From Branchiostoma floridae (taxonomy: Eukaryota; Chordata; Leptocardii; Amphioxiformes; Branchiostomatidae), in NCBI RefSeq assembly GCF_000003815.2, contig NC_049980.1, forward strand, positions 4,697,386 to 4,761,385: a stretch of DNA of 64,000 nt, in the 5' to 3' direction. Below are positions 45,546-59,332 of this stretch, piece after piece. A program made the position numbers and the translations under genes. Position 1 is the first letter of the stretch; every line of letters starts with the position of its first letter. The notes beneath the pieces are model-generated. The model was given only the letters and a program-made list of their open reading frames with translations, was not told the origin of the DNA and ran no database searches.

Positions 45546-45934
45546 GCCAGCTAGCACAAAGGTTGTCAAGTTAATAATTAGAGAACAATAAATACGTCTG
45601 TGTAGCACAGGACTACTTCGCACCGCGGACGATTACATCTCAGTGTCGTAACAAGGCTAATCACAGATGACCTAATCGCAGATCGATTTTTTTTTACTTC
45701 CTTTACTAAGAAAAGCGTGATTGCAAGGATACCATTGGTTGTAAGACACATTTTGAATAAACACGTGCATGCAATAAAGATGAAGTCATGGGTTTTATGT
45801 GTTACCACACAAGACTCGGGTTTCCTGTTCCGGGAAAAACTTGGAACAACAGCTCGGAGTGACTCAGACGAACTTTGCTACCATAAAAAAAGTTCTCAGA
45901 GAGCGTGGAGAATTTTGAGGAGAACGGACGCACC

Positions 45935-48900
45935 ATGGGTGGAACAGCGCCGACTGTCCTAGCTGTTTTAGCGATCGTTGTTTCTTCTGTGTCTGTCGGA
46001 TTGGGACAGAGTGCGGCTAAAGGTGAGACTCCATGTGTATTTGCTTGTAAGACAAGTTAGTAATGTACTCTAAAGGTGGTATCTCACTGCACTCTAAAGA
46101 CCACCGGTGCGGTACTGCTGGGTTCGAAAGATACTCAGCAATTTCAGTGATGGAAAACTTCACTCTGCTGATAAAGGAGTACCTAATGTAAAAGGACGTA
46201 AAAGTTCCCACCATGCTTATCTTAAAGAGTATTTTTTCTGGATATGCAGCTTGTACTCTCAAATACGTCATAAGACGATACTCTACAAATCAAAACTGCT
46301 GTAGTGATTGCACAAGCGTTGTGTGGCCCAGGGATTAACTAAAAATGGAGATGTTTGTCTTTTTTTTCACGGGTGAGGTTTTTTTTCACCATCACTGACA
46401 CCTGTTCTTTTTTCTCTTCTCCAGGATTCCAGTTCCAATTTTCTCACTATGAGCGAGAAGTTGAGTATGAGGGATATGACGGCTGGTACAACAACCGCGC
46501 CCATCCGGAGTGGGGCATCGCAGGTAAACTCAGTTTGCTTTTCCGTGACTAGTCATGGCCGGTCAAATTAGACCCAGAGAAATAGTGAGTGAATAAGTAA
46601 GTTAATTAGTGAGTAAGTGAGCTACTGACTAGGTTTCGAGTGAGCGAGCGAGTGAGTGAGTAAATACGCTGTGAGTGATAGAGCTAGTGAGTGTGTGAGT
46701 CAGTCAGCGAATGTGTTAGTAAGTGAGTAAGTGTGTGAATTGGCCAATGAGCGAGCGAGTGAGTAAATACGTTGTGAGTGAGCGAGTGAGTGAGTTAGTT
46801 AGCGAATGAATTTACAACTTGAAGTTACTCAGTTGTAAGAGTGAAGGAGAGAGTGGGGTTATGAGTAATCGAGTATGTAAATGAGTAATCGAGTAAGTGA
46901 GTGAGTTAGTAGGTGAGTGAAGTAGGGAGGTAGGGACGGAGATAGCGAGCGAGCGAGCGAGGGAGCGAGTTTTTAAAGGGAGTGAAGCCTACTAGGCAGA
47001 GGAATCCCAGTCTGAAGCCCTGTTAGAGCCTTTTCTACGTTCCCGTTTCTATATTCCATCCACAGACAGCCCCCTGACCCGGCGTCTCCCGTCCCACTAC
47101 CATGACGGTGTGTACCGCCCGTCCGGCTCGGACCGCCCCAACCCCCGCAGCCTGAGCGAGCTCACCATGAAGGGGATCACGGGAAACGGTTCCTACCGCA
47201 ACCGGAGCGCCCTGCTCACATTTTTCGGTCAGTATTAAATTACAGTGGTGCATAGAAATGTTACAATGTCAATTGTCTTTTGATTGTGCTACCTTTTCGG
47301 CGCATCTTTAGCAAGGGTGCAATGCCCAATGTCACATAATAGTAAATAATACTCCACGATTCACGTATCTATGTAATAATTCATTCATTCGTTAATTTTC
47401 TTATTAAGATTTCATTCAGTATATTTTCATTTCTATTTTCCGTCTATCCCTCCTCCCTTCTTCCTTTTTTCTTTACTTCCTTCCCTCCCTTCCTCCGCCC
47501 CTCTATCTTCCCTTTCCTCCCCATCACTTCCTCCTTGCCTCCATCCTGCCTACCTTCCTTCTTTAATTTCCCTCCCTCGCTCCTTTCTTCCTACGTTCCT
47601 AGATCCTCTCTCACTTCTCTCCCTACTTTCTTTTATTACTCCTCTCCTTACTTAACCATAAACACAATTTGTGTATATTTCTTGATATACACTTTTGTTT
47701 TTTTTTCGTTCCCGTAAATAAACAGCCCGGTCGGATGCCAGTTTGGAAAGATGACTATAGCATTATGCCTCTAAAGAGTTCTTGGAAGTAACGTTTGTAC
47801 ACACTGAGAGTGATCCATTTCTCTCTTCATTTATACCCAGGCCAGCAGGTGGTAGAGGAGATCCTAGACGCCCAGCGTCCCGGCTGTCCGATAGAGTACT
47901 TCAACATCCCCATCCCCCGGGGAGACCCGGACTACGACCCTGACTCCCGTGGGGGTCGGGAGCTTCCCTTCCTGAGGTCCCGCTACGACATGGGGTCGAC
48001 GGGGTACTCGCCTAACAACCCTCGCCAACAGGTGGGATTCGTTCGTTCCTCTTTTTCTTCCGCCGTCCCTTCCTTCTTGCCTTCCTTTCTTCCTTCATTA
48101 TTTCCTTAATTCCTCCTTTCCTTATTTCCTTCCTTTCTTCCTTCCTTCCTTCGAGCTTCTTTTATTCTTTTTTCCTTCCTTCATTATTTCTTTTCTTCCC
48201 TCCTTCATTATTTCCTTTCTTCCCTCCTTCCTTATCTCCTTCCTTTCTTTCATTCTTCTTTTCTTTCTTCCTTATTTACTTCCTTCCTTACGACCTTCCT
48301 TATTTGCTTCCTTCCTTACGACCTTCCTTATTTGCTTCCTTCCTTCCTTCTTCCCTTCCTTATTTATTTTCTTCCTTCCTCCCTCTCTCCCTTCCTTCAT
48401 TCCTCACTTGCTCCCTTCTTTACTCGTCTCCTTCCTTCCTTTTTCCTTCCTCCTTTCCTCCTTTCTCTCATCGTTCTTCACCTATTTCCTTCCTCCTTCT
48501 TCCTTCCGTCTTTCATTCGTTCCTTCCCCCCTTCATTTATCTAATTATTTATTTATTCATTCATTCATTCATTCATTCAATCATTCATCACATTCATTTT
48601 CATTCTATTGATTTTTTTCTTCCTTCATCCATTCATTCATTCATCCATCTATCACATATGTATCCATTTATTCATTTATTCATAAATCAACCCAGCGACT
48701 GACTGAGATTACAAACAAAGTGTACATTATATATAGGAAAATCTTTTTATACATTCGTCAACCAGTTACATGTAGTACTCACTTTGCTTACGTTTCGGTG
48801 TTTCTTTACACATCTTCCTCGCACCCTCTGACCTAGAGTGTTACTTCTTGTCACGATATGTAGTATATATAGATGTAGGTGGCGCTTTTGAAACGTAAGC

Positions 48901-51818
48901 AAAATGAATACTAAGGCCTACGTCACATTACATAGGGGGTCCGCGCGGTGTCTAACCGATGTAGGCCCCGGCCGGGCTCTGAAGCCGGGTAGACATCGGC
49001 TCACGTAGTCACAAATCATTTTTTCTTCACGCGTCCCGTCAGAGGTCCCGGGGGGCCCCGGTGGGCATTCCGGTGGCTTTTGTGCAATAGTCGTATGCTT
49101 TAACCCTTTATTGCTCGATGTTCGGCAGGCAACCGTGAGCTGCCCTGTGGATGTCCACGGGTACCCCGTAGGGGTCTGGCAGGAGGGCGGCCGGTTCACC
49201 CCTTGTAAACAACTGTATGGTCCCTGTCGTACGCCCCGCGAACCACGACCATCATGTGTTTTTTTTTTTTTGGGGGGGGGGGGTATATAAGCATTCGTTG
49301 GCTCGTCTTCGTTGACTTTTGCAACTGTGCCACGAGGTACTAACACTACTAGAAGCGGAAAATGCCACTGCACTTCGACTGACAGGGTGAGCACATGCCG
49401 CTTGCTCAGCTCAGGCTGAGGTTGGCGACGGCTCGTCACCGTTTCATCCTTGTTCTTGCAATTGCTACATGGGTAGTGGAAGAGGAGAGACAAGCGGAAC
49501 GGCAGTGCCAGAGAAGAATATGTTGGGTTAGGCTCCGAACCATGTTTTTGGGTCTACGATACGCTGATGAGCAAGCTATAAATGCGAGAACATTCTTGCG
49601 ACTTTAACCCTCAAGCACCCGACCTTTTTTTGCGACTAAAATGACCGAGTGGGGTCCAAACGGACCCCAAAATGTTTTGTTCATAAAATCTCAGTACCAT
49701 TTCTTATCGGCGATCATTGTATATACATTGCTTCGTCAATGTAAGAGGAAGATTTTGAGATGTTAAGGTGTTGCTAATTCCAACTCATTATCATAATTTA
49801 TGCAAAAGTTCAGAAGGACCACGTTTTGCACTAAACCTTTTCCGACCAGATAGTGGAATTTTGAGGCCCTCAGCAACACTTATGTCGCATAACTCATGAA
49901 CGGCTAGAGCTAAAGCTACGAAATTTGGTAATTTATCACAAAATATTGTTTGCAAAAGTTTTTGGTCAATAAAGTAAGTTTATCATTTTCGGAGGTTGCC
50001 ATGGCAACCATATTCTAACAGGCATATTTTGCCAAAATTTGACAATTTCAATTTAAACAAGGTTTTGTTGGTAAACTACACCTGTTTTCTGACAACAATT
50101 AAATTCTATGAAATTCGATGTTATTTTCAGGACTTAAAATTTATAATTTATGCTAATTTCATGACGTCATTGGTCAAAATCCAAGACGGCCGCCCTGATT
50201 AGGCAAATGACGTCATAATGTCGTCACATTACATGTTGATGACACAGAAATTTTTGTGATGATTTAGGTTTACATTCTTATTATTGTCTGAAAGTTTGGT
50301 AGTCATACTGTAAGTGGTAAAGGAGTTAGCCTCCAAAGTTAAACTAAGGAGAAGGTATAAGACATATTGACTGACAAAGTCACGGAAGGATTTTTTCTTC
50401 AGATCAAAAATGTTCAAATGGCACTTCCAAATGTACGCCTGGGGTCCAAATGGACCCCACTCGGGTGTTTGAGGGTCCTTTATGCGCCTTATGCGTGTGG
50501 GAACTTCCATTGAGAAGAGTAGAAAATGAATGTTTTACTGATGATATTTCCTTAATAATTTCCCCGCCGGGAACCGGTTCATTTTAAGTCCGACTTAAAA
50601 CCAACCGGGGCCCCGCCCGAGACGAAAAATAACCCGGCAGCCGCTAGGAGACCAGCAGGAACCCGACCGGAAGAGCCAAAAAACAGTCCGTAAATTACCC
50701 GGCAGGGTCCCTATGTGGAAATGTGACCATGGCCCAAATTGTCTTGTTTGATGACCGAGGGACCCCGTCAGCGGCCCCGGCGGTGTTCCGGGATGATACA
50801 ACGGATGCAATAGTTTGTAATGCAAGAAGGTTGGGCCTGTACCGTCGAGTACCGCAGGAGTACCGAGCGGGTACCGGGAAGGTACTGTAGGGGACCCTGC
50901 CGATGTGTTCACGGTTAGTTGACGGCTTTGATTCGGCGTATTTTTCTGCCCGGGCCACGGTTGATTTTATGTCCGACTTAGAATCAACCGGGGCCCCGCC
51001 CGAGCCCCAAAATAGCCCGGCAGCCGCCGGGGGTCTCACGGGGACCCGCCCGAAAGTGCAACAATTCAGCCCCTAACCTACCCGGCCGGACCCCTTTGTG
51101 CAAATGTGACGTTAGCATTACTGGTGGTGTAAAAGAATTCTCCAATAACCTATATTCTACCAACCTGGTGAAAATATTTTTGATATTGAATATTGGTTCT
51201 TTGATTTATGTTTCAGTTGAATGAAATCACACCTTACCTGGACGGAGGACTGATGTACGGAGTGACTAAGGCCTGGGCGGACGCTCTCAGGTAGGCACAT
51301 CTTTAATCAACGTCATGAAGTCACTTGTAAACTCCATGGCCTTGTTCTCCCCTGAAAGATGAAAGGACACAGTTGTTGTCAAGACAGACTATAAACGGAA
51401 GTTCTGCTGCAGTGCCAAGGTCACACGCCAGGGGGAGTCAACCTTGACCCTCGTTTTCCCAAACCCAATCCACATAGCAAAATTATAATCAGAAGGTTCT
51501 AAAGTTATGCTTTACGCATTGAAGCATTAGTAAATACTGGTCAGGGCCAAATGAAAAAAAAGTCAGACAGATAGACAGACAGGCAGAAAAATAGACAGAC
51601 AGTCAGACGGGAAGTCAGACATATAGACAGACAGGCAGAAAAATAGACAGACAGTCAGACGGGAAGTCAGACATATAGACAGACAGGCAGAAAAATAGAC
51701 AGACAGGCAGATGGGAAGTCAGACATATAGACAGACAGGCAGACGGGAAGTCAGACATATAGACAGACAGGCAGACAGACAGGCATAGAGACACAGACAG
51801 ATAGGCAGACAGAGACAG

Positions 51819-51883
<65 letters not shown>

Positions 51884-54800
51884 ATGGGGGATGGATAGAT
51901 GCTAAAACAAAGCCTTCTTTGAGAATGTAAAAAAAATACGTTTAACCCGATCAACCGCAGGTTGTTCAGTGAGGACAGACCAGGCCGACTGATATCGTGC
52001 GGTGACCAGGGCCATGCGGAGTGTGGAGACCTCTACCCCGCCTACAACACGCTGGGTCTGCCCTTCGCCAACCCACCTCCACCTCGAGACCACATACTCA
52101 AACCGTCCTACCGATTCTTCAGTAAGTATATTTTTTTGTTTATTACCTTGCTAAGAAGGTTATGTTTTCAGTTGTGTATGTCTGTATGTAGTAAGTTAAC
52201 ACAATGAAGAAGGAATGCCTTTGTGGATCTTCGACTTTGGTCCCCCTAGCGGTTGTTTTTAACTGCAGGGGTTGATTTTTTTAAGTTAAGTTTGGGGTTA
52301 AGTTTGTAGTGTTTCTGATGTGTTTGATTCCTCTAATCACGGTAACGTAGAAACGGTATCAAGCCCCCGACACAAATCAAGAACTGAGCTCGGCCGACGT
52401 GTCGGCTGGCTCCAAACGGGCGTTTCCGGCCAAAGTACGGCCGAAGTCCTGGCGATTATTAGCTATTTTAGCTGCCTCACGTTTGGATTTAAAACTCGTA
52501 TGTGGCAGGTAATATTCTTAATTTAAACTTTCCGGAATATAACACCGAGCCTATCGTCCAGTTTGTGACGGAGCAGATTTTCAGCGATAAAAAAGGTCGA
52601 CTCTTGGGTGGTTTTGAAATTAGGCGAGCTCCAGTTGACCTAACAATTCGACGGGCGTTCGATTAAATTGTGACAAAAGCTTTACAATTCATTCTCAGAG
52701 ATCCTTGCGGAAAAACGCAACTGTCACTCAATATTCCGTGATGGAACAAAAGTGCAGGTGCACAAAAATGGAAAACTTACAATGATAACATATTCAATAC
52801 GTTTACGAGTAAAAATTGACGCAGATGCTAGTATATAGATGAAAGAGAACTACAAGCGATTACTATTGTTACATACTGCTTCATTTAATTCCATGGTCAT
52901 AAACAAGAAATGTCTTTGCATGGTGCAAATACAAAGGCTTTATATGCTCTATTCATGAGAAGCTCCAATCGGCCTGCAGGTTGCTTTTTTTATAAGGTCA
53001 TACATTACATGTAGATCGTTTAACTGATAATTAATTGATGCTTGACAACCAAATTCAAAAACATTTATGTTAGACACGTAAACAAACCTTTGTATGTCAT
53101 AGATATTGATTGTCTTTTAACACGCAATACTATAATATCGCGATCGTGTCCTCATTTCACCTAAGAGCCGACCCTAACATGAGGTCATAGTACAGTCCAT
53201 TTCCCGTGCACCGTCAAATTTGGCTCAGTTTGACGAGTCCTATCATAAAGCAGACGGGTTTATCAGATTTCCTCTTTCATAACACAAATGAGATTCTAAT
53301 TTTCATTATTACCATCTGACTTTATTATCAAATATCACTAAGTCTATGTACATACCAAAAATCATGATGATCTGATTGTATAAAGCTAAACAAGCTCCTG
53401 CTGTTCCAAATAAATTAGACAGAGGGGGAGGGAAGCTACACCACTTACTTTCTGTCACAAGAGCTATTACCCACTTGTAAATCAGGACAATAGCGATATC
53501 AAAACCAGAATTACCACTTTAGTGCTGTCATTTAGAAGTCGCAAGGGGGCCCAAAAATCTAATCATTTTAAGGCCTCATCAGTAGATACCCACATACTAA
53601 ACGTCAATGCAATCCACCAAGGCGTCATAGCGTTTTGTTGTCCATGCATAAACATAAATTCACACATGCATGCAAACATAACCGAAATATAACATTCCCC
53701 TTCTGGTGAAAATTACAAGAACGTCGTAAATGTGAATACATATAATACGATAACAGAAACGAATTTGTCACCATCATTCCAGAAGAGAGCAATTAAATGC
53801 TTATTGACGATTATATGAGCTCTAAACGAATTTCATTTCATCTAAATCGATTTTCTATCTTTTTTTTTTCAGAAATCGGGAACCCCCGAGGAAACGAGAA
53901 CCCGTTCCTCCTGACATTCGGCATCCTGTGGTTCCGCTGGCATAACTACCTGGCGGACCGGATCCACGCACAGTTCCCGGACTGGCACGACGAGAGGGTG
54001 TTCAACGAGGCGCGGAAGTGGGTCATCGCTACCCACCAGGTCAGCCTGTTTCTTTGTTACTCTGTGACCGGAGGGAAACCTATGGCGACAGAGTATTGTT
54101 TTTGTCCATGTAACGCGCGTTAGCATCTGTATCTGTATCTTCCCTTTGCCGCATTCGTATGTAGTTTGGCATGTCGTCTGCATTCAGTTGCGTGATGATG
54201 CACGTTCTTGTTTTTCTTTACGCGGTAGCTGTTTTTGTAATCAATGTAATAATTTCAAAAATCACACCTACGTCCTCTGCTAAAATGGTTCCAGGTCTGC
54301 GTTATGATCGCGCCTCTAATTCAGCCTTAATTGGTTTCTTGTTTTGTTTGAATCGCAAACCCGGTAAACAGTCTCATGGTGAGTCTGCTTGTGTTTCCGG
54401 ATAGTTGCGGCCAGCATATGCAGCATAGCTTTCAGTTAAACCCCCTGGATAGGTTGTTGTGATATTTCTCTTCGCCAAGAAGAGTATGAGATTGCTGACT
54501 TGGGTCTGTATGTAGGTCAACAGCATATAACTCGAGAAATTGTGGATGGAACTTTGTGATTTTTGGTAGATGTGTAGCAGTTGTCGAAAGGAATGCGAAG
54601 TTTGAAAACGGTTTACCTGGCGTTTTCCTACGGTACTGCAGCGAGCTTGGTATGTTTTTTGCGGTTTGTTTTTGTCAGCATAAGTCAAAATCTAGCTGGG
54701 CGATTTTCACGAAACTTGGTAGGTGTGTAGCGGTTTTCGAGAGGAAGGTCAAGTGCGAAAATGGTTTACCTGGCTCTTACCTATGGTGCTGTAGCGGGAT

Positions 54801-57800
54801 TTGTATGTAAGTGCGTTTGTCTGTATGCAAGATAACTCGAGAACCCTTGAATGGATCCTGATTATATTTGTTAGGTGGATTGGGGTTAGGAAAACGAAGG
54901 TCAAGTTCGATAATGGACACCCTAGTGGCTGCCTAAGGTACTGCAGCAAAACTTTTGATTTTGGCACTTCGTGTTCTGGACATGCTGTGGTCATGGTTTT
55001 TGAGTGGTAGATAGCTCTTGGAACAGAGAGTAAGTGCTGTGAGTTTGGACCCCCTAGCGGCTTTTTGGGAACTGCAGGCACTGATTTCCGTTCAAACTTT
55101 GGACGGGGATAACTTGAGAACGTGTAAACAGATCATCAGGATTTTTGGTATGTAGATAGAATGAGTGATGACTTATACAACGTAATACTAATTATGCAAA
55201 TCAGTAGCTAATTTGCATAATTAATGAGGAAAGTTCATAAATCCGTGCCAACAGCATATAACTCAAGAAGCTGTGTATGGATTTTCATGATATTTAGTAT
55301 TTAAGTAGCGGCTGCGGAAAGGAAGGTTGTGTTCGAAAATAGTTGACGTAGCATTTTCCGTTAGGACGGTAGCGGGCCGAGTGTGTGCGTCCTTTTGTTT
55401 GTGGAATGCATAACTCGAGAAGCCTTGAAAAAATCCTGATGATATTTGGTAGGTGGGTAGGGGTCAGGAAAACGAAGATAAATTATGATAGTGGGCCCCC
55501 TAGCGGCTTCCTAAGGTACTACAGCAAAACTTATTAACAGAAATAAACTGTGCTCTATATATCTCATTTTAACCTATATCTATGGACACAGCTGTTATAC
55601 AGATGGTTTGCTGGAGGACGCCCTTACACTGGGGACAAAGTCTAAATTGACAAGCATGAAATTCTGATTGACCAGGGATGCTACCAGGTCATCTGTCAGG
55701 TCAAAGTCTGGTTTTGGTAATGTTTGTGTGTTTGTTAGGAACACAGTTCATGCAGTCATTTGCTATTAAGTAATACATGAATAAGACCTTAAAGTCTTAA
55801 ATAAAGGCATGATTATTTGGCGAAGAGATGGGTTCGTTGAACTCTAGTTTAGTATGTAGGCAGACGTTGGAAATAGCATGCAGTATAATGTTATTGGAAA
55901 GACAAAGGTAAAAGCTGTGTCTTCCCCGGTGTGTGACCTACACACGACAGCAAAACATAATTTTTTATCTTTTGTCCTGGACATGCTTTGATCTTGTTTA
56001 TTCAATAGAGTCAATAATAGCTTAGATTGTTGTTGAAGGTTTAGATATTGAATCTCTTTTAACACGCAATACTGTATCTATTTGCTATATGTCTTGATTA
56101 ATTGTGGCTTTTAATGACAACCAATTTGAAACAATAATTTTGCATACGTCAATAAATGTGTATGTCATAGATATTGGTGATCTTTTAACACGCTATAAAA
56201 TATCTATATCGTGTCCTCATTTTACCTAAGAGGCGACCCTAATATGAGATATGAGGTCACAATACAGAAACTTATTCCGAGCAGTCGTCAAATTTGTCAA
56301 AAAAACTAAGTTTTTTTCGATAATATCATTTATGCATTAGGAATGGTGGTTAAAGTTGTGATAGTATCTTTAGTTTATTCAAGATTTACTGTTTTATGTA
56401 AATTGAAGAACACAGTTTTTTTCACAGAAAATTGTTCTCTACGACTGGCTTCCAGCTTTCTTAGGGGAGGATCCTGCAAATTACACAGGTAATGATAAAC
56501 ATTTAAGATATTGCAATTTCCAAATAATTGTGATACATTGAAAAAATAAATAAATTTGAGTTCGCGGTCGACCATTTTCTTATAGTCTTAGTCATAGTAA
56601 ATAAGATCGGGCAGTTTTAATCCGGATTTTTAAAACGCTTACCTTGTCATCAGATTAGCATAGTAACTATTCTGAAGAAACTGGATAACATTTGAAGACG
56701 TCAATCTTTTTTGTGTGTGTTAACGTTAACTGACAAAGATAATTGCTGAAAATGTGAAGGATGAATCTATTCTACCACCTATGTGTGAAAAAATCTGAAA
56801 CATTTGATTTCGTGATTGTTTCCGTTGACAATGACCTCAATAGTTGAAATGACCTTGCTCTCTTGAAGGTTACAAGTCATCTGTACATCCGGGTATCACA
56901 CACGTGTTCCAGTCTGCCGCCATGAGGTGGGGCCATACCATTGTGCCACCGGGGGTGTACAGGCGCAGCAGAGTGTAAGTTTAACGAAGACTTTAAACCA
57001 ACCACTGAAATAGATAGCATAGTAAACAGTCCTGTACCTCAAACTTGTGGAAGCCTTTAACATCATCTCCAAGCAGATGTTTGTAGGAAGATTATAATGT
57101 TTTTCCAGCTGTCCATTTCTGTTACAAAACTGTCTCCCAATATCTGCTTGGAAATTAGCTCAATCTGATTGTAACATAAAGTATCAAAGATTATATTACT
57201 CATATGAAAGATTTTATTACCTAAATGGCAAATGCAATCCCTTACAACATGTAAGAACTCTGCCTACCTAATGGTCGAATTTACGGATCCACATAGCTAG
57301 GTAGCAGTGTTGCGTTACCGCTTACGCCACAGGGACGTAAGCTTCTCTCTCTCTAGGCGTAAACGCCGTGGACTTGATGCCAGTAGACTGACCAATACTA
57401 GCTTGGGTCGTAGAGTTAGCCATGTATTTTAGTCATATTCCACAGCCGTAGACTTTGCATATACTAGTATACCGCACACTAGGGCTGGGTACCGGTACAG
57501 AAAATTCAGGTCCAGGTCCGGTTCAGGTCCAGAGGATCAGGTCCAGGTCCGGACCTGAACCTGGACCTGATTCAGGCTGACTTATGCCAATGGTCCATTT
57601 CACTACAAAGAAATCTGTTTGGTGGAGTATTAGACTTACACTGGCGTTTTAAAATCCTACATCGTTAACTGTACTTGTACGATTGGCTGTAAAATTTGGT
57701 AGAAATTACTATAAACTCTACTTCACTCTTCTTTTTTTCTTCCACCTGCAAGCGCCAAAATTTGTGAATGCCTGATAAAACAATCCGTTAATTTTCTAAT

Positions 57801-59251
57801 CGGCCCAACATCCAGTCCACCTAATTTTTTTAGGTCCGGTTTTTTCTGGACCGGTCCAATAAGAAAAACCGGTTTTGTACCGGTACGCTGTACCGATACC
57901 CAGCCCTACCGCACCCACATAGCTAACGAACACTTTCTGTGTATTATTCGTGCAGTTCACAAGAAAATCGCTAGAGTGCATGTATGTACGTCGGTTTGCT
58001 CACTCGTTATTCTGTTTACCTGGGATGTTTACTGGACAAACATCTGATTGTGTTGTTATCTTGTTAAACCAACAGTAGGTCAGACGGAACGTGTGCTTGG
58101 CGCAGCACGACAGCATTCACCAGTCCTCACACGGGCGGCTCTTACTTCCACGGGCTACGAACATGTAACTCATACTGGAACTCTGTGGTGAGTATTCTTC
58201 AATTTCCCTCAATGTCAAGTTAAGGCCACATCAATTTTTTTCTCGGATTTCGCGACCCTATTTTCCCGATTTCGAAAAAAAACTTTTCAAATTCAACACG
58301 AGGTGTGGACAAGTATGAAGCTGCTTGGCCCAGCAAAGTTACGGATTTTAAGTAAATAATCCAGAAAAAAAAGCTAAATTTGGGCTGCATTTCGATTCAA
58401 TCAATTACATGAAAATCTGAAAACTGTTACTTGTTAAACCTGTTGTTATTTCTGTTGTGTAACTTGAGTAAGCACCTCGATCTCTCCACCTCGACTTTTT
58501 GCAAAAGTTTTTTTAATGTTTTTTTGTTTTTTTGACCGACCGAACCAATATTTTTCTGAAAAAATCCGAGAACTAACAAATAAAATTTGTGTGGCCTAAA
58601 GTAGAATTTTTGTGGGCCGAGCTTTTCATGTCAAAAAAATCTCAAAATTCTATCGAATCTAGGTGCTTCTCTGGATATTTGTAGCTCCATTAACAGTAAA
58701 AGTTGAACTTTTGAACAGCAAACGTTGTGTCTTCATCGATTCCAAAGCGAAGTACATTTAACAAGGCGCTTAGAACTGCATGGGAGGTATTGACAGCGCT
58801 TTTAAGATTATAAATCAAGGAGGGTCAACATCGCATTATGGTAAACTGAAGCGCATTCATATACTTAATGCGCTAGATTCAGGTATCTCAATTGATAAAA
58901 CTAGCGAAACAACCGGACGCTCAGCTAACGTTGTGACTTTTGGGCAACCTATCGTTTGATTACGCGATACGAAGAATGTATTTAATTACATATATGACCA
59001 AAGAATACCTTGACGTCCGTTAATTTTCCACAGGAACCCATGGAAGAAGGTTTCCATGGAAATACTAATGAGACGTTTGACGGGATAGAGGAGTTCCTTC
59101 TGGGCATGTCGTCACAGGTCACGGAACGAGAGGATAACGTCATCACTGAAGATCTCAGAGGTAAGTTAAACTAGGAAGAATGCATTCCTGGACCAGCGAT
59201 TTTGTGGTGAACTGCACGAATAATGTGCGGAAAGCTCTGTTCGATTAGCTA

Positions 59252-59332
<81 letters not shown>

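Larger units (their letters stand above)
36356..45934. promoter_or_regulatory. DUOXA/DUOX divergent intergenic region (9.6 kb, gapped)
   Basis: Lies between the two start codons and should contain both promoters. At the DUOXA side, 36356-36375 is 5'UTR up to an acceptor (CTTTTCAG on the minus strand), so its first exon and promoter are further right. A strong minus-strand donor GTAAGT at 43943-43948, preceded by AGCAGCCAAGAAT, is one candidate end of that non-coding exon (speculative). The DUOX ATG has a good context (ACCATGG). The remainder is transposons, SINEs, a 903-bp gap, a 355-bp tandem duplication and microsatellites; no gene is supported. Confidence 0.55.
48913..51118. mobile_element. 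Composite PIF/Harbinger-like transposon relic (about 2.2 kb)
   Basis: In DUOX intron 4. Left TAAGGCCTACGTCACATTAC and right GCAAATGTGACGTTAGCATT are inverted ends, with GC-rich subterminal sequence (CGGCCGGG, ACCGGGGCCCCGCCCGAG) at both sides. A short frame at 49395-49607 resembles the N-terminus of HARBI1-like transposases, supporting a PIF/Harbinger origin. A second element is nested at 49614-50480. No intact transposase. Confidence 0.65.
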
